NCBI GenBank assembly: GCA_021802085.1 | Contig: JAKAAZ010000098.1 | Span: 1-12,179, forward strand | Reading direction: 5' to 3' | Length of the DNA: 12,179 nt | DNA from: Acidobacteriota bacterium | Lineage (GTDB): Bacteria; Acidobacteriota; Terriglobia; Terriglobales; Acidobacteriaceae | Part shown: one piece after another, positions 6,759 through 12,179 of the stretch | How positions within the stretch are numbered: the first letter of the stretch is position 1 | Layout of the letters: every line of letters starts with the position of its first letter | Made by a program: the position numbers and the translations under genes | Notes under the pieces: generated by a model | Told to the model about the DNA's origin: nothing | Database searches by the model: none | The model's input: only the letters and a program-made list of their open reading frames with translations

Positions 6759-7637
6759 TCACCTGTGGAACGGATCCTGCAAGTGCCAATGTTTTCTTTT
6801 AGATGGAGACGCACCGCCGGAAGTGTCGAGGTGGCCGAGCCGGAAGATCGGACCTACGGAGAAACCAAAATTCTGCTGCGCCGTACCGCCATAATGCGTC
6901 AGTAAGAGTTCCGATTGTATGCGAAAAGCGATCCGAGGACTGTAGTTGTAGTCGAATGTGCTACCGATGGCCCCGCCGAAGGTCCATTGAGTCGCAAAGA
7001 GTCCGATCGTCTGAACATTCAGGCCCGTCAGGTGGGCGGAGTCGAAAATGCCCCAGGCATTGCCAAACATCGTATGAAACGTGGCGGAAGCCTTGGCGCG
7101 GCGAAACATGCGATATTCCGGCCCCGCCATGAAGTAATACTGCATAATGCGCGGGCCGGTCACAGTTGGATTGTTGTAGCAGGTAGTTTCAAATGGCGGG
7201 CAAGGAGGAATGGGCAGGCCGCCGTTTGCGTTCGGAAACACGCCGGAGGTGCCGATGTACTGGCGCGCGTCGGCTATCAGGCCCCAGTGCCAGCCAAGCC
7301 AGTAACTCGCAGCTGCCTCCCACCCACCCAGATTGGATCGTTGCAGTAGTGCGGGTCCAGCCAGAAAATTGGTATAAGCCGCACCGGCGTAGATATCCCA
7401 CCGGTGGTTGTAGTAGACATTTGGACCGGAAGGCAGCGGTGGCGGAATGTAGTTTCCCGCGCTGACATTGTGTGCATTCGAATTGTTGATTGTCGGGGTG
7501 GTGCTGCCGCTATTACTGCCGTTGTCGCTGCTGGACTGCGCCAGCCCAAGCATGGAAGAAGCCATCAAAACAGCGCACAAATAAACTCCCAGCTTCAGGC
7601 GGGTGCCCGCCCGAGGAAGAAAGCGAAACAGATTCAT
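6759..7637 (-). CDS. Predicted outer-membrane beta-barrel protein
   Basis: 292-residue exported protein. MNLFRFLPRAGTRLKLGVYLCAVLMASSMLGLAQ is a signal peptide with likely cleavage after LAQ (34). A Ser/Asn/Thr-rich linker (about 35-65) and a proline segment (IPPPLPSGP) follow. The rest consists of alternating aromatic/small amphipathic strands: YNHRWDIYAGAAYTNF, WEAAASYWLGWHWGLIADARQYIG, YYFMAGPEYRMF, ATFHTMFGNAWGIF, WTFGGAIGSTFDYNYSPRIAFRIQSELLL and NFGFSVGPIFRLG. This is typical of porin-like or OmpA-type small barrels in Acidobacteriota. It ends in a basic tail (SPSKRKHWHLQDPFHR) rather than the terminal aromatic residue usual for BAM substrates. An ATG five codons upstream is possible, but GGAG at 7644-7647 (6 nt spacing) supports this one. 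It lies 75 bp downstream of kdsB. Its specific role is unknown. Confidence 0.75.
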   Translation of the reverse strand: MNLFRFLPRAGTRLKLGVYLCAVLMASSMLGLAQSSSDNGSNSGSTTPTINNSNAHNVSAGNYIPPPLPSGPNVYYNHRWDIYAGAAYTNFLAGPALLQRSNLGGWEAAASYWLGWHWGLIADARQYIGTSGVFPNANGGLPIPPCPPFETTCYNNPTVTGPRIMQYYFMAGPEYRMFRRAKASATFHTMFGNAWGIFDSAHLTGLNVQTIGLFATQWTFGGAIGSTFDYNYSPRIAFRIQSELLLTHYGGTAQQNFGFSVGPIFRLGHLDTSGGASPSKRKHWHLQDPFHR

Positions 7638-7712
7638 CCTGATCTCCAGCATTCAGTGTATCGGAAGCACCCGGTTTCGTCTGGCGCGCAGCGGCGAGAG
7701 CGGGAAAAATCT

Positions 7713-8510
7713 TTAGGGTGCCGGCGGGCGCCGCTCCGGCTGCATCAGGAGCGCGGATGCCGTTTTCAGATCGGCTTCTGTATCGACGCCAATGGTATCG
7801 TATTCTACCGGCTCGACGTGGATGGAGATCCCATTTTCGAGCAGCCGAAGTTGTTCGAGCCGCTCTGTGGTTTCCAATTGGCCTGTCGGCAAACCGGCAA
7901 AGCGATCGAGAATGTGCTTTCTGTAGGCATAGAGCCCCAGGTGCTTCCAACAGAGAACATTGTCGCCGCGCCCATCTCGATCATGGGGGATGGTGGCGCG
8001 AGAAAAATACAGTGCCTTTCCAGCGCAATCCACGACCACCTTGACGGCATTCGGATTACTTATGTCGTCCGCAGGACAACGAGTCATCACGGTTGAAACG
8101 TATGCCTCAGCGTTCTGAAAGGGACGCAGCAAAGCATGGAAATGTTCAGGGCGAAGGAGTGGCTCATCGCCCTGGATGTTGACGAAAATATCGTTGGCTT
8201 CGACACGCACATCTTCGTGCATCAACTGTTGTGCCACGGCATGTACTCGGTCCGTACCGCTGGGCAGATCGGACGATGTCAGGCGGACCTCCCATTCCTG
8301 GGCGCGGCAAAGTTCAGCCACTTCGTCAGCATCCGTAGCAACGATCAAGCGATCGAAGATGCGGGCCTGAGCAGCGGCCTGATATACCCACGCCAGCATC
8401 GGCTTGCCGGCAATCTCTCGCAGTACCTTGCGCGGTAGACGCGTGGAGGCAAGACGCGCCGGGATGACGCCGATCACCTGGGTGGTATGCAGATCGGAAG
8501 ACACGAACAT
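7713..8510 (-). CDS. kdsB: 3-deoxy-manno-octulosonate cytidylyltransferase (CMP-KDO synthetase)
   Basis: 265-residue cytoplasmic enzyme that activates KDO with CTP to CMP-KDO for attachment to lipid A in LPS synthesis. The nucleotide-binding N-terminus is VIGVIPARLASTRLPRKVL (12-30). SGTDRV (84-89) and NIQGDEPLL (111-119) are characteristic KdsB motifs. EPVEYDTIGVDTEADL near the C-terminus is also typical. The length is close to the usual ~250, with a slightly long N-terminus and a Pro-rich tail. The ATG at 8510 lacks a clear Shine-Dalgarno, but no better in-frame start precedes the catalytic loop. Its presence implies a KDO-containing LPS and thus a Gram-negative envelope. It is probably cotranscribed with the barrel gene. 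Confidence 0.95.
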   Translation of the reverse strand: MFVSSDLHTTQVIGVIPARLASTRLPRKVLREIAGKPMLAWVYQAAAQARIFDRLIVATDADEVAELCRAQEWEVRLTSSDLPSGTDRVHAVAQQLMHEDVRVEANDIFVNIQGDEPLLRPEHFHALLRPFQNAEAYVSTVMTRCPADDISNPNAVKVVVDCAGKALYFSRATIPHDRDGRGDNVLCWKHLGLYAYRKHILDRFAGLPTGQLETTERLEQLRLLENGISIHVEPVEYDTIGVDTEADLKTASALLMQPERRPPAP

Positions 8511-8627
8511 GCAAGTTCGAGTCTAACCGAGAGTCCAGGGAAAGCGAATTGGTTTAGCGCTCCAGTTCTACCAGGCGAAGCACTTTTTCGCTCCGATTCT
8601 GGTCAACGGCCTGCCGAATGCGGAAAC

Positions 8628-8645
8628 CGGAGGAGAGAGGGATTC
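8628..8645 (-). other. Possible attachment-site remnant (tRNA-Ser 3'-end-like)
   Basis: On the minus strand this reads GAATCCCTCTCTCCTCCG, close to the T-arm/acceptor end of many bacterial tRNA-Ser genes (GAATCCCTCTCTCTCCG-type). No tRNA body lies upstream of it on that strand, so it is not a tRNA gene. Its orientation fits an att half-site: the chromosome (kdsB) would lie on the tRNA 3' side and the element (hsd locus) on the other. The similarity is short and judged from memory. Confidence 0.25.
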
Positions 8646-8690
8646 CTATCGCGAAATAAGAATAGCTATATCAATGACCTGCAGAATAGG

Positions 8691-8727
8691 CAATCAAACA
8701 TACCCCCAAATGTACCCCCAATCAAAC
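8691..8727. repeat. Cluster of short direct repeats at the island junction
   Basis: CAATCAAAC occurs at 8691-8699 and again at 8719-8727. Between and overlapping these, TACCCCCA occurs at 8701-8708 and 8713-8720, a 12-bp period. The arrangement resembles protein-binding iterons or recombinase arm sites. No integrase gene is visible in the window, so the function is open. Confidence 0.5.
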
Positions 8728-9052
8728 GGCGTAGGGCACGATTCACGCGGCCAGTTCGTTGTCTGGATGCGCCCCGGCGGGAATACTCCGAGTCGTTTTG
8801 CTCTGCCGCCGGGAGCGGCTGCCCGCCGCGGGCTTCAAGGGGGTAGGGGGCGCTTTCAGCGCACTCCATTAGGTCTACCAGCACATATTGCAATTTCTTC
8901 ATTCTGCGATGTTGGCAGAAATTGGCAATCGGGTTAGTTGTACGGGTACGGGCCTCGGAATGGTTGCGACACCTTTGGCTATCAAGTCCCGTAGGCCATG
9001 ACGAACGAAAGCCATAACCGAGATGCCCGGTAATACTCCACCAGCGAGATGA

Positions 9053-10000
9053 GTGCTTGTAAGATGGGTGCAACCGTATTTTGATCTGAATCTTGCTGAA
9101 TCTCTTGGGGTTCCTGTGCCAGAAACGCCTGAGCAGAAAGCTCGTATTGAAATTGACGCGAACCTTGCCGCCGCCGGGTGGCTGGTGCAGAAGCGGGCTG
9201 AGCTTGACCTCACCGCTGCGCGTGGCGTGGCTGTGTGCGAATTCCCCATGAAAACAGGCTTTGGCTTTGCAGATTACTTGCTCTATGTAGATCGCAAGGC
9301 GATTGGAGCAGTTGAGGCTAAGGCAGATGGAACGCTCACAGGCGTAGAGGCTCAAACTGCCAAGTATGGCGCTGGTCTGCCAGACAATCTCCCCGCCTAT
9401 AAGCGCCCGTTGCCATTCCTATTTGAATCCAATGGCGCAGTTACCTTTTTCACAAATGGACTTGACCCCCTTCCGCGCAGCCGTCAAGTCTTCAACTTCC
9501 CCAAGCCGGAAACTCTTCTGGAACTGGTCAATCAGCCATGCCAGCTACGGGAGCGCCTGCAAACTCTCCCAGCATTGGATGAAACAGGCCTCTGGGGTGT
9601 TCAGACTCGCGCTATCAACAACCTGGAAGTTTCCTTTGCAAACGCCTCACCCCGCGCCCTCATTCAAATGGCGACTGGCTCTGGCAAAACTTTTACCGCC
9701 GTCAATATCGCCTATCGCCTCATTAAGTACGCTGGTGCGAAGCGCATCCTCTTTTTGGTTGACCGTGCAAACCTGGGCAAGCAAATAGAGGATGAGTTTG
9801 CGAACTTTGAGCCGCCAGACGACCCCCGCAAGTTCCCCCAGCTTTATACGCTTCAACGGCTCAAGACAAACTCAATCAACCCTGCATCCAAGGTGGTCAT
9901 TACTACCATTCAGCGCCTCTATTCCATGCTCAAGGGTGATCCTGAGTTTGATGCTGGCAACGAAGAGGGTTCCAGCTTTGACGCTGCAAGCCGTGGCTAG
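9053..10000 (+). CDS. hsdR: hsdR fragment 1: nuclease domain and helicase motifs I-Ib
   Basis: 315 residues from a GTG that directly follows an in-frame TGA. The Shine-Dalgarno is weak, so the true start could be slightly further in (recognisable family similarity begins at TPEQKARIEID, about residue 25). The nuclease core is D74 in GFADYLLYVD, with E88 and K90 in AIGAVEAKADG. QTRAINNLEVSFA precedes the Walker A motif MATGSGKT (206-213), and FLVDRANLGKQ (234-244) and VVITTIQRLYSML (281-293) follow. The fragment ends at TAG 9998-10000, just before the expected Walker B motif. Alone it would lack ATP hydrolysis and translocation. Confidence 0.85.
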   Translation: MLVRWVQPYFDLNLAESLGVPVPETPEQKARIEIDANLAAAGWLVQKRAELDLTAARGVAVCEFPMKTGFGFADYLLYVDRKAIGAVEAKADGTLTGVEAQTAKYGAGLPDNLPAYKRPLPFLFESNGAVTFFTNGLDPLPRSRQVFNFPKPETLLELVNQPCQLRERLQTLPALDETGLWGVQTRAINNLEVSFANASPRALIQMATGSGKTFTAVNIAYRLIKYAGAKRILFLVDRANLGKQIEDEFANFEPPDDPRKFPQLYTLQRLKTNSINPASKVVITTIQRLYSMLKGDPEFDAGNEEGSSFDAASRG

Positions 10001-10662
10001 GCGAGCCGCCAGACGTAGCCTACAATCCTGCCATTCCGCCAGAGTTCTTTGATTTCATCATTGTGGATGAGTGCCACCGCTCCATCTATGAGTTATGGAG
10101 CCAGGTGCTGCTTTACTTTGATTCTTTCCTTATCGGGCTTACTGCTACACCCGCTGGCAAGACCATCGGATTTTTCAAACAGAATATGGTCATGGAGTAC
10201 AGCCATACAGATGCCGTGGCGGATAGCGTGAATGTGGGCTTTGATGTGTACCGCATTCGCACCAAAATCACAGAACAGGGCGACACCATAGACGCTGGCA
10301 AAACAGGCGTTTTTGTAGATAAGCGCCACAAGCTCACCCGTGCCGAGCGGCTGGAGCTGCTCAATCAAGACCTGACCTACACCGCCAACAGTTTGGATAG
10401 GGATGTAGTCAGCGAGAGCCAGATTCGCACTGTCCTGCAAGAGTTCCGTGACAAGACTCTGCCAACCTGCTTCCCCGGACGCGAAGAAGTTCCCAAGACG
10501 CTCATCTTTGCCAAGGATGATTCCCACGCCGATGATATTGTCCGCATTGCCCGCGAAGTCTTCCACCAGAGCAATGATTTCTGCCAGAAGATTACCTATC
10601 GCACGGGCTTTACCCGTATCACAAAAAAATTGTCAATGAAGATGGCAAAGAGCAAGAGGTAA
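9982..10662 (+). CDS. hsdR: hsdR fragment 2: helicase motifs II-IV
   Basis: This frame is open from 9982 and continues the protein at GEPPDVAYNPAIPPE, followed by the Walker B/DEAD-like box DECHRS (10066-10083) and motif III GLTATP (10135-10152). Downstream are KTIGFFKQNMVMEYSHTDAV, VGFDVYRIRTKITEQG and the motif-IV segment KTLIFAKDDSHADDIV, then the NDFCQKITYRT stretch that normally leads to motif V. It closes at TAA 10660-10662 after the frame is lost near the A7 tract; the last ~12 residues (LSMKMAKSKR) are out-of-frame tail. Its only candidate start of its own is a GTG inside the Walker B motif with no ribosome binding site, so independent translation is unlikely. Confidence 0.85.
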   Translation, partial: RCKPWLGEPPDVAYNPAIPPEFFDFIIVDECHRSIYELWSQVLLYFDSFLIGLTATPAGKTIGFFKQNMVMEYSHTDAVADSVNVGFDVYRIRTKITEQGDTIDAGKTGVFVDKRHKLTRAERLELLNQDLTYTANSLDRDVVSESQIRTVLQEFRDKTLPTCFPGREEVPKTLIFAKDDSHADDIVRIAREVFHQSNDFCQKITYRTGFTRITKKLSMKMAKSKR

Positions 10663-11960
10663 CGGACTGGGTAAAGACAGATACACTTTCGCCGGATGAG
10701 ATTCTCGGCAACTTCCGCAATGACTATTTCCCGCGCATCGCTGTCACCGTGGATATGATCTCCACCGGAACCGATGTAAAGCCGATTGAATGCGTCTTCT
10801 TCATGCGGAATGTTAAGTCTTCTGGCTACTATGAGCAGATGAAGGGCAGAGGCGTTCGCGTTCTCTCCGCTGAAAAGCTCCGCGAAGTCTCTCCCAGCGC
10901 AAAGAACGGCAAAGAGCGCTTCATCGTTGTGGATGCAGTAGGAGTCTGCGAGCAGGACAAAACCGAATCCTGCACTCTCAATCGCAAGCCCTCAGCCACC
11001 CTGCCGGAGTTGCTGGAATACGTTGCGCAGGGCGGTTTGGATGAGGATGCGCTGCTCACCCTTGCAGATCGCCTCTCCCGACTTCAGCGCCAATTCACCC
11101 CGGCCCAGCTTGCAGAGCTAAGGGAGTTGGCTGGCGGCAAATCTCTCTCTGCAATCTCGCATGACCTCATGGATGCCTGTGCCGCAGACAAGCAGATTGA
11201 AGCCGCCCAGCAGCTTGCAGGCAGTGGAAGCCAGCCAACAGAGAAGCAACTCAAGGCAGCATCTGAGCAGCTTGCACAGCAGGCCGTCACCCCTCTGCAC
11301 AAAGCCGCGTTCCGCCGCCGCATTCTGGAGATTCGCACTCAGAATGAGCAGGTCATTGATCGCCACAACATTGATGAGGTGCTTTATTCCGGTTTTGATG
11401 CTGCTGCTGTTGAGAAGGCGCAAACCAAGGTGCAGGACTTCCGTAAGTGGATTGAGCAGAATCACAGCCAGCTTACAGCCCTTGAAATCCTCTACTCAGG
11501 AACCCGCCCGCTCAAAATCACGCTTGCGGACCTTCGCAAGTTGAAGGATGCGCTTGCAGTGCCGCCCCTTGCCGTAACCCCTACGCAGCTCTGGTCTGCA
11601 TTCCAGGCGGTAGAGTCAGACAAGGTAAAGGGCAAGGGCGGAGAGGTTCTGGCCGATCTGGTCAATCTGGTTCGCCATGCGCTCATTCCTGCGCATACTC
11701 TTGTGCCTTACCGGGAAGAGTTGCACGAGCGCTATGCCGCATGGCTCCAGGAACGCAATGCCGAGCAGACCTTTACTCCCGAGCAGCGCGAATGGCTCGA
11801 CCGCATGGCCGAGCATATTGCCAACAGTCTCAGCATTGAGCCAGACGACTTTGAAATGGGATGGTTCGCCCAGCATGGCAGCATCGGCAAGGCACACACG
11901 CTCTTCGGCGCACAGTTGCCGCAGTTGCTCGCCGAAATGAATGAGAGGCTGGTCGCTTGA
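10578..11960 (+). CDS. hsdR: hsdR fragment 3: helicase motifs V-VI and C-terminal domain
   Basis: This frame is open from 10578. HsdR-like sequence resumes at KKIVNEDGKEQEVTDWVKT (about 10623 on) and NFRNDYFPRIAVTVD. Motif V, DMISTGTDVKPIE, starts at 10752, then come FFMRNVKSSGYYEQ and motif VI QMKGRGVRV (10836-10862). RFIVVDAVGVCEQDKTES marks entry to the C-terminal region. About 330 helix-rich residues follow, which probably contact the methylase core. It ends with TGA 11958-11960, overlapping the hsdS start. Confidence 0.85.
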   Translation, partial: FLPEDYLSHGLYPYHKKIVNEDGKEQEVTDWVKTDTLSPDEILGNFRNDYFPRIAVTVDMISTGTDVKPIECVFFMRNVKSSGYYEQMKGRGVRVLSAEKLREVSPSAKNGKERFIVVDAVGVCEQDKTESCTLNRKPSATLPELLEYVAQGGLDEDALLTLADRLSRLQRQFTPAQLAELRELAGGKSLSAISHDLMDACAADKQIEAAQQLAGSGSQPTEKQLKAASEQLAQQAVTPLHKAAFRRRILEIRTQNEQVIDRHNIDEVLYSGFDAAAVEKAQTKVQDFRKWIEQNHSQLTALEILYSGTRPLKITLADLRKLKDALAVPPLAVTPTQLWSAFQAVESDKVKGKGGEVLADLVNLVRHALIPAHTLVPYREELHERYAAWLQERNAEQTFTPEQREWLDRMAEHIANSLSIEPDDFEMGWFAQHGSIGKAHTLFGAQLPQLLAEMNERLVA

Positions 11961-12179
11961 GTGAACGTAATGCCCAACGATTACCTGAAGGGTGGGTAAT
12001 TGCATCGCTGCCAGAGATAGCGGCAATTAACCCTGCCACCGATCGACTGACCGGCGATGATGCAACGCCGGTCAATTTCGTTCCAATGCGGGCAGTCGAG
12101 CCGGAGGGTGGTGGACTTGCTAATCCTGAGGTTCGCCCCTATGGCGAAGTGAAGAAGGGTTACACCTCATTCCTTAGTG
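11957..12179 (+). CDS. hsdS: Type I restriction specificity subunit S (5' part, cut by window end)
   Basis: The frame is open from TTG 11957 to the end of the window (74 codons). The first residues are followed by RLPEGWVIASLPEIAAINPA, the classic LPxGW entry to the first target-recognition domain. VNFVPMRAVEPEGGG, then NPEVRPYGEVKKGYTSFL, fits the FVPMxxVxxxxG...xxxYGEVKKGYT pattern of HsdS. HsdS determines the DNA sequence that the methylase and HsdR act on. GAGAGG at 11943-11948, 8 nt upstream, and the TTGA overlap with the hsdR stop support the TTG start. A GTG at 11961 is in another frame. Confidence 0.85.
   Translation, partial: MSERNAQRLPEGWVIASLPEIAAINPATDRLTGDDATPVNFVPMRAVEPEGGGLANPEVRPYGEVKKGYTSFLS

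Larger units (their letters stand above)
8511..9052. other. Gene-poor junction between core genes and the restriction locus
   Basis: 542 bp with no convincing coding sequence on either strand. The left part is the kdsB upstream region, with a small hairpin (GCGAA/TTCGC near 8578-8594). A tRNA-Ser-3'-end-like stretch lies at 8628-8645 and short direct repeats at 8691-8727. GC-rich inverted sequences follow around 8810-8860 (for example GCGCTTTCAGCGC). No strong promoter for hsdR is recognised. The character of the DNA changes here from metabolic core to an accessory locus, so I take this as an island boundary; that is an inference. Confidence 0.5.
9053..11960 (+). pseudogene. hsdR: Type I restriction enzyme R subunit, split by two -1 frameshifts
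   Basis: HsdR is the ATP-driven translocase and nuclease of a Type I restriction-modification complex. Read across three frames, this stretch encodes one continuous HsdR of about 970 residues, a normal size. It has an N-terminal PD-(D/E)xK nuclease, two SF2 helicase domains with motifs I to VI in order, and a C-terminal helical region of the EcoEI-R type. Frame changes occur at 9982-9997 and at or near the A7 tract 10623-10629; each needs one extra base to restore the frame. No motif is otherwise lost, so the breaks are recent, are assembly errors, or (for the second) could be bypassed by ribosomal slippage. The downstream hsdS begins in a 4-nt overlap with its stop. Confidence 0.88.

Noticed and set aside
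6428..6802. 124-codon plus-strand frame right after ndk
   Set aside because: It begins with TTG and has no ribosome binding site, contains the ndk terminator and the long hairpin, runs into the convergent barrel gene, and the protein has no recognisable features.
8624..8720. A complete tRNA-Ser gene on the minus strand
   Set aside because: Only the 3'-end-like 18 nt match; the upstream sequence has no anticodon, D or variable arm.
8666..8902. 78-codon minus-strand frame in the island junction
   Set aside because: No Shine-Dalgarno, low-complexity composition, and its C-terminal GGTFGGMF is simply the translation of the TACCCCCA direct repeats; it may at best be the tail of a decayed gene.

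Overview
The window looks like chromosomal DNA from an Acidobacteriota bacterium (Terriglobia/Koribacter-like), with an accessory segment starting near its right side. The assignment is an inference. It rests on a Gram-negative envelope gene set (KDO activation, outer-membrane barrel, SIMPL protein), on the sucC-sucD-ndk order, and on an inverted repeat with TGTCATCCTGAGCG arms that I recall as common in acidobacterial intergenic DNA. No database search was possible.

Layout. (1) 1-434 is non-coding and repeat-rich: two tandem 126-bp units that are each nested palindromes, then a separate 27-bp-arm inverted repeat. (2) 435-3747, minus strand, four co-oriented genes: trpD, a secreted SIMPL/DUF541 protein, a short left-handed beta-helix (acyltransferase-like) protein and a site-2-protease-type M50 membrane peptidase. 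(3) 3915-6425, plus strand: sucC and sucD (both subunits of succinyl-CoA synthetase, overlapping by 4 nt) and ndk, which uses a TTG start. A two-stem hairpin followed by T7 lies just after ndk. (4) 6759-8510, minus strand: kdsB followed by a predicted outer-membrane beta-barrel protein. (5) 8511-9052: no convincing gene, but a short sequence resembling a tRNA-Ser 3' end and a cluster of short direct repeats, which together look like an island junction. (6) 9053-12179, plus strand: a Type I restriction locus, hsdR broken by two -1 frameshifts and the start of hsdS, which runs off the window.

How the genes fit together. SucCD runs the substrate-level phosphorylation step of the TCA cycle and Ndk balances nucleoside triphosphates. 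KdsB and the barrel protein belong to outer-membrane construction. TrpD makes the first committed tryptophan intermediate after anthranilate, but no other trp gene is visible. HsdR and HsdS are the motor/nuclease and the specificity subunit of a Type I restriction-modification complex; the methylase hsdM is not in the window.

I do not see a clearly new biological system. The observations most worth a second look are the tandem nested-palindrome elements (1-252), the possible attachment-site remnant and direct repeats (8628-8727), and the doubly frameshifted hsdR, one break of which falls on a canonical A_AAA_AAA slippery heptamer.
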